64,000 bases of DNA from Arthrobacter citreus (GTDB lineage Bacteria; Bacillota; Bacilli; Bacillales; Bacillaceae_G). The translations under genes and the position numbers were made by a program. The stretch is from the NCBI GenBank assembly GCA_013200995.1, contig CP053688.1, positions 3,286,001 to 3,350,000 on the forward strand, read 5' to 3'. Positions 16,282-26,563 of this stretch are shown one piece after another. How positions within the stretch are numbered: the first letter of the stretch is position 1; each line of letters begins with the position of its first letter. Under the pieces are notes generated by a model that was not told the DNA's origin, made no database searches, and saw only the letters and a list, made by a program, of their open reading frames with translations.

Positions 16282-16803
16282 CTAGTCATTAAGAAAAATA
16301 TCTTCTTGCTTAAGAGAAGTAATTTTTCCTGTTTTTGCATCAATATCCATAGAATGATTAATATGGTCCTTCATTACTTCAACACTGTAATGGTATTCAT
16401 TATCGTCCTTTTCCTTTTCAATCTCAGTAATCGTACCATTGTTTACTTGGTCTAATGCAATATCTTTTGCCTGTGAAAGTGTAATAACAAATTCATTTTT
16501 ATATAATAGATTTAGCGCTTGATCGTCTAAAAGGTCTCGGTCTTTTTCTTCTTTTTTAATTTTTGCATTTTTTGCATTTACAATTAGCGTTTTTTTATGA
16601 TTTTTCTCAAATACTTCAACTTCATATGTAGATTTATTTTCTTTATCAATACTTGTTACTACTTTAGTTGGATCTTTTTCAATTTTGGATACTACTTCTT
16701 CTTTTGAAAGATTAGGGCGATTAGGATTATGACTACTACAACCACTTGCAAATAATCCAACTGCTAATACTAAAATCGTTGTTTTACTGTATATTTTCTT
16801 CAT
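16282..16803 (-). CDS. PepSY-domain lipoprotein
   Basis: A 173-aa lipoprotein: signal MKKIYSKTTILVLAVGLFA followed by lipobox ASGC and a short NPNRPN linker. The remainder holds two PepSY-like repeats: one around residues 35-80 (KEEVVSKIEK...YEVEVFEKNHKKTLIVNAKNAKI) and one around 105-165 (ITLSQAKDIALDQVNNGTITEIE...YSVEV..DIDAKTGKI), the family's helix-strand-strand pattern. PepSY domains are often inhibitors or modulators of secreted proteases. ATG 16803 follows AGGTG by six bases; a GTG at 16812 would remove that site. Monocistronic. Confidence 0.85.
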   Translation of the reverse strand: MKKIYSKTTILVLAVGLFASGCSSHNPNRPNLSKEEVVSKIEKDPTKVVTSIDKENKSTYEVEVFEKNHKKTLIVNAKNAKIKKEEKDRDLLDDQALNLLYKNEFVITLSQAKDIALDQVNNGTITEIEKEKDDNEYHYSVEVMKDHINHSMDIDAKTGKITSLKQEDIFLND

Positions 16804-16910
16804 TCTTTTCACCTATTTTTTCTACGTATTTGTTGTTAAGTATTTACTAACTATAAGCTTCGTATTACAAAAACAAATCCCATTTAGACTAACTTCAGTA
16901 TAATAAAAAA

Positions 16911-16929
16911 GGCACCCCTACAGGTGTCC
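16911..16929 (-). terminator. Second hairpin after secG
   Basis: Stem GGCACC / GGTGTCC, followed on the minus strand by CCTTTTTTATTATA. It stands 30 bp beyond another terminator and may act as back-up. Confidence 0.5.
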
Positions 16930-16958
16930 GATTTATTACAATTTTAGTAAAAATAAAA

Positions 16959-16980
16959 AAGCCACCCCTCTAGGCAGCTT
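16959..16980 (-). terminator. Terminator of secG
   Basis: On the minus strand AAGCTGCC / GGTGGCTT around TAGAGG, followed by TTTTATTTTT. Six bases after the secG stop. Confidence 0.75.
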
Positions 16981-16985
16981 GTTTA

Positions 16986-17219
16986 TTACAGTTTAAAATA
17001 TGTTACAGCAATTGTTAGAATGAAGAATAAAACTGCTACAACAACTGTTATTCGTTGTAAAACTAACTCAAAACCACGAGCCTTTTGCTTGCCAAACAGT
17101 TGCTCAGCACCACCAGATATCGCACCTGATAAGCCGTTACTTTTACTAGATTGAAGCAGAACAAGAACAATCATAAGTACTGAAACAATAATTAATAGTA
17201 CAGATAAAAACGTATGCAT
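16986..17219 (-). CDS. secG: Preprotein translocase subunit SecG
   Basis: The 77-aa small subunit of the SecYEG channel. Two membrane segments (about residues 3-22 and 53-75) flank the conserved loop [27 protein letters not shown] 17219 has GAGGTG upstream. Its position at the head of the yvaK-rnr-smpB-ssrA cluster is conserved in bacilli, although two extra genes now separate it from the esterase. Confidence 0.95.
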   Translation of the reverse strand: MHTFLSVLLIIVSVLMIVLVLLQSSKSNGLSGAISGGAEQLFGKQKARGFELVLQRITVVVAVLFFILTIAVTYFKL

Positions 17220-17303
17220 TTCTTCACCTCCACAGTAAAATACTGTTACTTCCTATTCTACTATGAAGAATACTATACTTCAATATGTGAGTACAATACT
17301 TAT

Positions 17304-18233
17304 TTATTGATTTATTATAGTTTCATCTATCCAAGTTTTCACATCATGATGAACTTCATCTTTATTGATTTCATGAAGCATCTCATGGCGACCTTCTTCA
17401 TATAATTTTAATTTTACATTTGTACATCCATTATCTTTATAAAGCTGATAGACCTTCTTTACACCAACGCCATTTTGACCAACTGGATCTTTATCTCCTG
17501 AAAAAATATAGATTGGAAGAGAAGTCGGTGTCTTCTTTATTTCTGCTTTACGATGTATCGTTCCAATGCCTCTTAACAGTTCACGGTAAAAGCTGGAAGA
17601 ACAGATAAAACCACAAAACGGATCTTTTAAATATCGTTCAATCTCGGCTTCATCTCTAGTTAACCAATCATATCTCGTTTTTGGAAATTTAAAATGATTA
17701 TTGAAGTTCCCAAAAGTTAAAAAATCTAATACTTTACTCCTCTTGCTAGCACCAATTAAAAATGCTTCAGCACTCGAAACAAAGACCCCTAATTTTCTTA
17801 ACATGCCTGGATCGCATCCAGTTCCAGAAATAATTAGGCCATCATATAAGTTTCCTTTTAATTGAACAACTCTTCTACTTAAATAAGAGCCCATACTATG
17901 TCCAAATAATATCAATGGAATATCCTTTAGTTCTTTTCTAATCATCTTACTAATAAAAATGATATCCTTAGCTACTTCTTCCCAACCGATTTCTTCACCA
18001 AAAAAACCAAGATCATCTTCAATTACAGCAGTTTTCCCATGACCCCTCTGATCATGAATAAAGACTGCAAATTGATTATGAACTAAATATTCAATAAATT
18101 TCTCGTAAGCTCCACCATGCTCTGCCATTCCATGTACAATTTGAATTACAGCAATTGGTTCAGCAGGAATATACTTTCGCAAATAGATTTTAGTTCGATC
18201 CTTCGCCGAAATTAATCCTTCCCAATTATTCAT
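17304..18233 (-). CDS. Alpha/beta hydrolase, lysophospholipase-like
   Basis: A 309-aa member of the Hydrolase_4 group (monoacylglycerol lipase/lysophospholipase type). The oxyanion loop VHGMAEH, the HDQRGHG motif, the nucleophile Ser113 in GHSMGS, an acid Asp in FSGDKDPVG and His in GRHEMLHE are all present. There is no signal peptide, so it should be cytosolic or membrane-associated. It starts eight bases inside the preceding membrane protein gene, indicating a two-gene operon. The substrate is probably a lysophospholipid or monoglyceride. Confidence 0.88.
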   Translation of the reverse strand: MNNWEGLISAKDRTKIYLRKYIPAEPIAVIQIVHGMAEHGGAYEKFIEYLVHNQFAVFIHDQRGHGKTAVIEDDLGFFGEEIGWEEVAKDIIFISKMIRKELKDIPLILFGHSMGSYLSRRVVQLKGNLYDGLIISGTGCDPGMLRKLGVFVSSAEAFLIGASKRSKVLDFLTFGNFNNHFKFPKTRYDWLTRDEAEIERYLKDPFCGFICSSSFYRELLRGIGTIHRKAEIKKTPTSLPIYIFSGDKDPVGQNGVGVKKVYQLYKDNGCTNVKLKLYEEGRHEMLHEINKDEVHHDVKTWIDETIINQ

Positions 18234-18447
18234 TTTTATGCCCCTTCATCTCATATGTTGTAAAAGATACTAAAAAGAAAAAACAAATGAAATAGATTAT
18301 TTCTATTCGTATGTTAATAAATGAAAATTCATCACCTAATAGTCTCCAAAAAACAATTGCTATTGAAAGAATAACAATAATAAATGGAAGTAAATATGTT
18401 TTAATAGTATACCAAATAAAATCTTTTAAGTATGCGAAAAAGTTCAT
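18226..18447 (-). CDS. Small membrane protein upstream of hydrolase
   Basis: A 73-aa protein with two hydrophobic segments (about residues 16-35 and 48-64) and a charged tail (YEMKGHKNE). ATG 18447 follows GGAGG by eight bases. Its end overlaps the hydrolase start by eight bases, so the two are translationally coupled and the membrane protein may serve or anchor the hydrolase. I do not recognise a family. Confidence 0.7.
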   Translation of the reverse strand: MNFFAYLKDFIWYTIKTYLLPFIIVILSIAIVFWRLLGDEFSFINIRIEIIYFICFFFLVSFTTYEMKGHKNE

Positions 18448-18658
18448 AATTATCCTCCCAACTATTCGTCACCCATATCCCTAATTCAATATTAATTCAA
18501 TTTTTATTTTTCTTGAGGTAATTTTCTAACAAATTTTCATCCATTTAATGAATTTTTTATGTCAAAGTTGAGTAATATTTTTGAAGATTTTTTACGAAAC
18601 AAGTTTGGCATTAATTTTAAAAAATCGATAAATAAACACAATGAATGGGGGATTCGAA

Positions 18659-19222
18659 ATGAAAAAAGGCATACAAATGTTTTTAAGCATTGGCTTTTCT
18701 ATTGTCATGTTAGTGTTATTTGTCATTTTTATCATGAGAGATGATCATTATCGATACCCAATTGCGTTAGGTGGCATCGCTTGTGCGCTCGTTCCACTCA
18801 TATTAGATAAGATTTTTAAAGTCCGATTTGCACTACCGTTTATTCTCTCTTATTTTGCTTTTTTAATAGGCTCATTATGTCTTGGTTCAATGCTCAGATT
18901 TTATCATTTAGGATGGTGGGATACGTTTTTACATTTTCTAAGTGGAACACTAGTCGCGTTTTTAGCAATTGAATTAATGGGAAAATTGACAACAAAACAG
19001 TCTCAGAGTGAAATGTCTGCTGGATTTATTTTTTTATTTGTATTTACTTTTGGCGTATTTTGCGGAGCCATGTGGGAAATTTGGGAATTCAGTAGCGATC
19101 AATTCCTTGGAACTAATACTCAAGGTGGAGGTAATTTTGACACAATGACAGATATAATTGCAGACTCAGTCGGCGCACTCATTATTGCATTTTGGAATGC
19201 TAGTAGATCGAGGAAAAAATAA
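18659..19222 (+). CDS. DUF2238/YjdF-type membrane protein
   Basis: A 187-aa membrane protein with about six hydrophobic segments. The motif HLGWWDTFLHFLSG around residues 80-93 and the later FGVFCGAMWEIWEF are typical of the YjdF/DUF2238 family, whose function is not established. ATG 18659 is preferred because GGGGGA lies eight bases upstream; an ATG at 18641 would make that site coding. Monocistronic on the plus strand. Confidence 0.8.
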   Translation: MKKGIQMFLSIGFSIVMLVLFVIFIMRDDHYRYPIALGGIACALVPLILDKIFKVRFALPFILSYFAFLIGSLCLGSMLRFYHLGWWDTFLHFLSGTLVAFLAIELMGKLTTKQSQSEMSAGFIFLFVFTFGVFCGAMWEIWEFSSDQFLGTNTQGGGNFDTMTDIIADSVGALIIAFWNASRSRKK

Positions 19223-19253
19223 GGTCATTTGGCTAAAATAAATCAAAATATAA

Positions 19254-19293
19254 ATGACCTACGCGGAAAGGTAAAATTCCTTGTGGGTCACTT
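19254..19293 (+). terminator. Terminator of the YjdF-like gene
   Basis: Stem TGACC-TAC-GCGGAA with TTCC-TT-GTGGGTCA, followed by CTTTTTTATTT. Confidence 0.65.
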
Positions 19294-19362
19294 TTTTATT
19301 TCATTTTGCGTAAATCCCATTGTTAACCCTCCTCTATTATGTAAAAAATATATTAAACTCGT

Positions 19363-19485
19363 ATGCATTTGGTATCGATACATACGAGATTTATAAACAA
19401 GTTTGCTAAAGAGTTATATGATTACTATGCAGATCAGGAGCATCATGAGAAAACCGCACAGATTTCAAAAACTCTAATAAAATAG
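19363..19485 (+). CDS. Doubtful 40-aa frame, possible gene remnant
   Basis: A frame from ATG 19363 to TAG 19485 encodes a hydrophilic 40-residue peptide (MHLVSIHTRFINKFAKELYD...). There is no ribosome binding site, and the start lies within a small inverted repeat (CTCGTATG / CATACGAG). The amino acid composition looks protein-like, so it may be the tail of a decayed gene. Confidence 0.2.
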   Translation: MHLVSIHTRFINKFAKELYDYYADQEHHEKTAQISKTLIK

Positions 19486-19534
19486 TAAACTAACAAAAAA
19501 AGAGAAGGTTTTATCCCCTTCTCTTAACTTTTAC

Positions 19535-21655
19535 TTATTCTTCATCTTCCCGCACATTATATGCCAAATTAAACAATTCAATCTGGCTATTATATTTTTC
19601 TTTTCCAATACCTTCTACATAGTGATAAACACCATTTTCATCTTGCTCACGTGCTTTTGCAGTATCGAAAAGCATCATAAGTAGAATGTTCATTATTCGC
19701 TTTTTTATATGGTCAGCAAATATCGGGAAAAAGATTTCAACACGTTTTTCCATATTACGAGTCATTAAATCCGCAGATGATAAAAAGATTTTCTGTTCTC
19801 CATTATGGTAGAAATAATAGATTCGACTATGTTCTAAAAATCGCCCGACAATACTAATGACACGAATATTTTCGCTTACACCCTTTAATTGTGGTCGTAA
19901 GCAACAAGTTCCTCGAACAATTAAATCAATCTTTACCCCAGCCTTTGACGCCTCATATAGCTTCATAATAATTTGCTTATCGGTTAAAGAATTCATTTTA
20001 GCAATTATTCGCCCATTGCCATACTGCCTATGAAATGCAATTTCCTCATCAATCATTCGAATAAAGTCGTGACGAATACTATAAGGAGCGACTGATAAAT
20101 GCCTAAAGTCGGGTTTTTCCATGAATCCACTTAGAAAGTTAAAAAAATTTGTTGCATCTACCCCAATTTGACGATTAACAGTCATTAGTCCCATATCTGT
20201 ATAAATTTTTGCAGTTGCATCGTTATAGTTACCGGTACCTAAATGGACAAATCGTTCAATTCTTCCATTCTTTTTACGAACAACAAGCGTGATTTTACTA
20301 TGGGTTTTTAAATGAGTCATTCCATAAATAACATGGCAGCCTTCTTTTTCTAATTCCTTTGCCCAGTGCACATTGTTTTCTTCATCAAATCGAGCTTTTA
20401 ACTCAACAAGAACAGTAACTTGCTTACCATTTTCCGCTGCACGTTTTAATGCCTCGATAATTGGGGAATCACCACTTACTCGATACAAAGTTTGTTTTAT
20501 CGCTAGGACGCTTGGATCATTTGCGGCATCTAATACAAAATCTAATACCGGTTCAAATGATTCGTATGGATGATGTAGCAATATATCTTGTTCCATTATT
20601 TTTTCAAATATATCCTCATCGGATTCAAGATCTTGTGGAGGCTGTGGGATTAATGTTTCGTAAACCAAATGCTCTTTATATTTTTCTAATTCCTTATAAA
20701 AACTAAATAAAAATGTTAAATCTAACGGTCCATCTAGTTCATATACATCTTTTCCATGTACGTCTAGTTCTTCCAATAAATAGTTTAAAATGTAATCGCT
20801 CGCCCCAGATTGTCCTATTTCTAGTCGAACTGCCGAACCCCATTTTCGCTTTTTTAATTCTTTTTCTATTTCAAGAAGTAAGTCTCTAGCCCCTTCTTCA
20901 TGAATTGTCATATCAGCATTTCTAGTAATTCGAAACTGCGCTACTTCTCGTACGATAAATCCTCGGAACAAAAGGTGGATATATGCAGTGATTGCATCTT
21001 CCAATAATATATAACAATGCTTTTCATCAAGTGTCGGTATTGATATAAATCTTTTTAATAATGAAGGTACTTGTACAATCGCAAATTTATTACGCTTTTC
21101 TTCTTCCTCTGCCAAGTCTTCTAAATAAACTGCCAAATTTAAACTTTTATTTAATAGCATTGGAAATGGTCTATACGCATCGATTGCCATAGGTGTAAGA
21201 ACAGGAAGTACTTGTTCTTCAAAATATTGTTCTAAATATTTTTTTTGTCGATCACTAAGTTCATGATATTTTACTAAATGAACGTTCTCTTGTTTTAATT
21301 TTGGTATTAATGTTTCTCGGAAAGTTTTATATTGCAAATTCACTAGTTCATGACCAACTGTTGATATTTGTGAAAGCTGATGTTTTGGTGTTAAACCAGC
21401 CTTATTTTCTGGTTTATTAAACCCTGCTTTCACTTGATCCTTTAATCCAGCAACACGCACCATAAAAAACTCATCCAAATTCGAACTAAATATTGCCAAA
21501 AATTTCAAACGTTCAAGCAAAGGATTATGTACGTCCAAAGCTTCTTCTAAAACACGCTCATTAAAACCAAGCCAGCTTAATTCCCGATTATTATAATATT
21601 GTGGATCTGCTAACTCGATCTTCTTTTCCTTTACCTCTTTAGTCGCTATCATCAT
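19535..21655 (-). CDS. ppk1: Polyphosphate kinase
   Basis: A 706-aa PPK1 that reversibly polymerises the gamma-phosphate of ATP into polyphosphate. N-terminal block NRELSWLGFNERVLEEA, then the conserved FNSNLDEFFMVRVAGL-like block (IFSSNLDEFFMVR, residues about 58-70), and the two phospholipase-D-like catalytic domains; the autophosphorylated His lies in THLKTHSKI (about residue 453). ATG 21655 follows AAAGGGTG. It sits directly upstream of, and in line with, the exopolyphosphatase gene, but about 300 bp apart, so both have separate control. Confidence 0.96.
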   Translation of the reverse strand: MMIATKEVKEKKIELADPQYYNNRELSWLGFNERVLEEALDVHNPLLERLKFLAIFSSNLDEFFMVRVAGLKDQVKAGFNKPENKAGLTPKHQLSQISTVGHELVNLQYKTFRETLIPKLKQENVHLVKYHELSDRQKKYLEQYFEEQVLPVLTPMAIDAYRPFPMLLNKSLNLAVYLEDLAEEEEKRNKFAIVQVPSLLKRFISIPTLDEKHCYILLEDAITAYIHLLFRGFIVREVAQFRITRNADMTIHEEGARDLLLEIEKELKKRKWGSAVRLEIGQSGASDYILNYLLEELDVHGKDVYELDGPLDLTFLFSFYKELEKYKEHLVYETLIPQPPQDLESDEDIFEKIMEQDILLHHPYESFEPVLDFVLDAANDPSVLAIKQTLYRVSGDSPIIEALKRAAENGKQVTVLVELKARFDEENNVHWAKELEKEGCHVIYGMTHLKTHSKITLVVRKKNGRIERFVHLGTGNYNDATAKIYTDMGLMTVNRQIGVDATNFFNFLSGFMEKPDFRHLSVAPYSIRHDFIRMIDEEIAFHRQYGNGRIIAKMNSLTDKQIIMKLYEASKAGVKIDLIVRGTCCLRPQLKGVSENIRVISIVGRFLEHSRIYYFYHNGEQKIFLSSADLMTRNMEKRVEIFFPIFADHIKKRIMNILLMMLFDTAKAREQDENGVYHYVEGIGKEKYNSQIELFNLAYNVREDEE

Positions 21656-21955
21656 TTACACCCTTTTTTGATCATATTCTAGTTATAATTACTCTATTTT
21701 TAATTTATTTTTTCTACAAATTAATCCTACAATACTAAAATTTATGCAATATTAATAGAATGTTAAGTTATTGTAAATATATGAAAGAAATGTTATTTTT
21801 TACCATTCTTCTTATAAAGAAAACTAACCGATTGTCGAGCCTTTAGGTTAAGGCAGAGGATTAGTTGCACTTATACATCTACCTAAAATTGCTGATATTT
21901 CTTCACCGTTGCCAATTTATACTTTCTTAATGTATAACAAAAAAGCACAATCCGA
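21656..21955. other. Gap between ppk and ppx
   Basis: AT-rich, no gene. It contains the element at 21816-21862 that resembles one at 53093-53140, and the ppx terminator stem (AGCACAA at 21944-21950 with TTGTGCT at 21966-21972), whose right arm lies inside the ppx coding end. Confidence 0.5.
21816..21862 (+). repeat. Dispersed element, copy A
   Basis: AAAGAAAACTAACCGATTGT then CGAGCCTTTAGGTTAA. It shares GAAAACT, GATTG-N-CGAGCCTTTA and TTAA with 53093-53127. Copy B can form CTCG/CGAG around the GATTG. Probably a small dispersed intergenic element. Confidence 0.4.
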
Positions 21956-23488
21956 TTACTCAGATTTGTGCTCTTCGAAAAAAATTCGTATTGTCTTATT
22001 TAATAATTTTTCTAATTGTTTTTTACTTTTTTCGGCTTCTATTTCTTCAGCAGTCGAATCACCTAAACATTTAAGTAGCAAAATACGATCCTCGCCATTT
22101 ACTTTAAGTTCAATATTCTTCACAGCTTCTCTCTTTGATGCGTTTAAACTATTAGCAAATTTTAAAAGAATCCCTAAAAATCGTAAATTCTTAAGTTCGT
22201 CTGATATAAACCAATCAAGAAACGGTTTACTATATTGCTTAAAGCTATTTTTATTTTTATAAGAAGCTATCAATGCTATTTTTATACGCTCTTTATGACT
22301 CAATCCTTCAATTGTACGATTAGCTAATAAATAGAACGTATGCTGACTACTTGATTCTTCTTCAATGTATTGCCCAATATTATAAACTCGTGCCGCTAGA
22401 TTTAAATCTAATAAATCTTTAGGGCTTAGCGTGTATAGGTTAGCTTTACTAATTTGTTCTACTAATTGATTTACTAAAATCTTTATATGATTTACGTGAT
22501 TACTATTTATATCATAATCTTGTTCTAAATCGCTAAAACTTTTATCCAGTACGCAAGGAAGCAATTTTCTTCCATTTAAAAGAAACTCTTCTATAAAGAT
22601 CCCGTCTCTTAAACCTTTATTACTTAGAATAAAGTTCTTAGCATTTACGATTGAATAAAGCTCTTTAAAAACTTCAATTGCTGGAAGAATAATATCAACA
22701 CGATCTTTTGATAAACCTTCAATTCTTAGAAAATCATCAAATGACAATGTTGAGAGGTGATTTTTAATATAGTTAATTTCTTCAAAATTCAACTCATATT
22801 GATGTATACCTGAGATTGGATAATCAACTAAACTTTGATGAATTTGCACTACATTACGTGCACTTCCTCCAATAGCAACAATTGGAACCTTCTTACCTCT
22901 GAGCCACTCTAATGATTCAAATTGCTTTTGTAAGTATTGTGTAAGTTCTTTCATTTCCTCAATAGTTGGAATATCATTGGATACAAAATCCTGTTTCAAT
23001 GATAATGCACCAAATGGAAAACTATGATAATGAATCAGATCTCGATTCTTAAAATAAGTTACCTCAGTGCTACCTCCACCAATATCAATTGTAACTCCCT
23101 CATGTATTGGAGTAGAATTTACAACAGCAAGAAATCCATAAAATGCTTCTTCATACCCCGACAAAACTTGTAGTGTAAAATCAGTTTCATCTGCAACTAG
23201 TTTTATTATCTCATCTCGATTAATAGCCTGTCTAATCGTTGCAGTCGCAACACATTTAATCTGATTAATTTTATGATGACGAGTAATCTCTTGAAACATT
23301 AGAAGTGTTTTAAGTAGAATATTGACGCCTTCATTGTTCAAGATTTCTTTATCATTTAAATATTTACGTAATCGAGCTACCGTTTTAATATTCTCGACTT
23401 CTTTTATACGACCGCTTTTACTTTGTTCATAAATAACAAGTCTCATTGTATTCGAGCCTATATCAATGATCGCGTATTTCTCTTTCAA
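21956..23488 (-). CDS. ppx: Exopolyphosphatase, Ppx/GppA family
   Basis: The 510-aa protein has the actin-like ATPase fold of exopolyphosphatases and pppGpp phosphohydrolases: IIDIGSNTMRLVIYE at the N terminus, TIDIGGGSTEVTYF near residue 145 and AIGGSARNV near residue 210, followed by an HD-like helical C-terminal domain. It removes terminal phosphate from polyphosphate. The start is TTG at 23488 after AAAGGATG; no ATG fits the family's N terminus. Pairing with ppk suggests polyphosphate turnover rather than stringent-response control. Confidence 0.93.
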   Translation of the reverse strand: MKEKYAIIDIGSNTMRLVIYEQSKSGRIKEVENIKTVARLRKYLNDKEILNNEGVNILLKTLLMFQEITRHHKINQIKCVATATIRQAINRDEIIKLVADETDFTLQVLSGYEEAFYGFLAVVNSTPIHEGVTIDIGGGSTEVTYFKNRDLIHYHSFPFGALSLKQDFVSNDIPTIEEMKELTQYLQKQFESLEWLRGKKVPIVAIGGSARNVVQIHQSLVDYPISGIHQYELNFEEINYIKNHLSTLSFDDFLRIEGLSKDRVDIILPAIEVFKELYSIVNAKNFILSNKGLRDGIFIEEFLLNGRKLLPCVLDKSFSDLEQDYDINSNHVNHIKILVNQLVEQISKANLYTLSPKDLLDLNLAARVYNIGQYIEEESSSQHTFYLLANRTIEGLSHKERIKIALIASYKNKNSFKQYSKPFLDWFISDELKNLRFLGILLKFANSLNASKREAVKNIELKVNGEDRILLLKCLGDSTAEEIEAEKSKKQLEKLLNKTIRIFFEEHKSE

Positions 23489-23641
23489 TATATTATCATC
23501 CTTTATTTAAAAATTTAGTTAACTTTCTATTTCCTTCATTATATCAATAGATAGGGACTAAACTCACTTCCCTAAGTCAAATCATACTTTAGACCCAATT
23601 ATTCTTACATTCAATTTACATAAAAATAACAAAAAATAAAT

Positions 23642-23673
23642 AAACCCTGACTATTTTAAAATAATCAGGGTTT
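23642..23673. terminator. Terminator of the MFS gene
   Basis: AAACCCTGACTATT / AATAATCAGGGTTT around TTAA with a single mismatch, ending 14 bp before the MFS stop codon. Short A/T runs on both sides. Confidence 0.75.
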
Positions 23674-23686
23674 AAATGAACTTACT

Positions 23687-24937
23687 TTATAATTTTGCTT
23701 CGATTACGGCATTTTTCACGATTTTGAACATCGGTACCATAATGATAATTCCAATAACAAACAATAATGCTGAAACTTGATAAATAGAAACTAATGAAAA
23801 ATGTTCCTTTAGTACTCCTGCTAAGCTCATAGTAATGACCATAGCCCCCATAAATAAAGGTGTTAGTATACCGTTCACTCTACCTACAAACTTTTCATCA
23901 GTATTTTTTAAAATAATTGTATTAATACCGATATGCAGTGCAGGCATAAACAACCCGATAAAAAATTCGGATAATAGCGTTAGCCAAAATACTTCAGACC
24001 AACCTATAACAAAGATCCCAATTGCATTAACTGCCATACCAATTAATAATAAAACATGCGGTGCTACCTTATTAGAAATTACCATAATTAGGCCACCACC
24101 AATAATCATTGCGGCACCATTTGCAGCGAATAACCATTGCAAATATCCCTTATCTAGTCCTAGTCGTTCCGTTACTAAAAAAATTGCTAGTGGATGAATA
24201 AGACCTATTCCTAATCCTGCTGCTGTAAATACTCCTCCTAAATAGACTAGTATTTTTCTAGACCAAACGTATTGGAATCCTAGCTTCATCTCTTCTACTA
24301 ATGATGAAGTATGCTCTGATTTTTCTTCTTCTTGGTCTTTCGGTAACCTTGTTAACACTAAAGCTGACATAAGAAAAACTATACCTACAATCGCCATCGA
24401 AACATGCATCCCAGCTTGCTGAAAGACAAAAGTACCTAGAACTGGTCCTAAAATCATAAAAACTGCCATCATTGTTTGAAAGATGGACATACCAGCTTGC
24501 ATTTGCTCACCTGGTACATGAACTTTAAATAATTTCATATTAGAAGGCTGAGAAAACTGAGACAATATCGCTGAAACTAATGTAGCAAAAAATATAAACT
24601 TCCAGCTTCCATATAATAGGGCAATCAGTATAACAAAAATAGATGCAGCACTTAAAAGATCACACCACACCATAGTACGCTTTGGTTTCCAACGATCGGC
24701 GAAGGTTCCACCGATAAAAGAAAAAATAAAAATCGGCGCAAATTCAGCAACTGAAATAAGTGATACAGCTGTTGCATCGCCTTTTGTCTTTTCCACAACA
24801 AATAATAAGATTGCAAAATTGCGAATCCAAATACCTACTTGAATAAACAAACCTGCTGCAAGAATTGTCTGGATGAAAGGATTTTTTAGCAAAGAAGCCA
24901 TTGAAGGATTTGAAGCTGTTGAAGTAGTTGTATTCAT
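23687..24937 (-). CDS. MFS transporter, macrolide-efflux-like
   Basis: A 416-aa major-facilitator permease with about 12 membrane segments. The first loop carries GGTFADRWKPKRTM (residues about 65-78), the MFS motif A variant common in the MefA-like/enterobactin-exporter group. A charged central loop (LPKDQEEEKSEHTSS) separates the two halves. ATG 24937 is preferred (GAGGGG seven bases upstream) over a frame to 24970. Substrate unknown; drug or siderophore efflux is likely from the subgroup. Monocistronic. Confidence 0.85.
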   Translation of the reverse strand: MNTTTSTASNPSMASLLKNPFIQTILAAGLFIQVGIWIRNFAILLFVVEKTKGDATAVSLISVAEFAPIFIFSFIGGTFADRWKPKRTMVWCDLLSAASIFVILIALLYGSWKFIFFATLVSAILSQFSQPSNMKLFKVHVPGEQMQAGMSIFQTMMAVFMILGPVLGTFVFQQAGMHVSMAIVGIVFLMSALVLTRLPKDQEEEKSEHTSSLVEEMKLGFQYVWSRKILVYLGGVFTAAGLGIGLIHPLAIFLVTERLGLDKGYLQWLFAANGAAMIIGGGLIMVISNKVAPHVLLLIGMAVNAIGIFVIGWSEVFWLTLLSEFFIGLFMPALHIGINTIILKNTDEKFVGRVNGILTPLFMGAMVITMSLAGVLKEHFSLVSIYQVSALLFVIGIIIMVPMFKIVKNAVIEAKL

Positions 24938-25124
24938 TTGTTCCCCTCTCTTATTTTTAATACACTCCAATTTTCAATAAAAATTTATGACGAATGAACT
25001 ACTATTTATAAGAACATATATTCTTATTTTAACATTAGGATTCTTTAATAATCAATCTTTTATTTTGATATACTCACTTTTTTTGATCAAAAGGACAGAT
25101 ACGAAAAAAATCGAAATAAAAAAA

Positions 25125-25147
25125 AGAGAAGGTGACGAACCTTCTCT
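25125..25147. terminator. Terminator of the glycolytic operon
   Basis: Perfect stem AGAGAAGGT-GACGA-ACCTTCTCT, 55 bp after the eno stop; A-run left and TTTTT right, so usable in both directions. Confidence 0.85.
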
Positions 25148-25202
25148 TTTTACGTGTCTATAATGGATTATTTTTTTGTTAATGCACTTAGTTTTGGTTA
25201 AA

Positions 25203-26543
<1,341 letters not shown>

Positions 26544-26563
26544 TTATATATATAACTGTTCAC

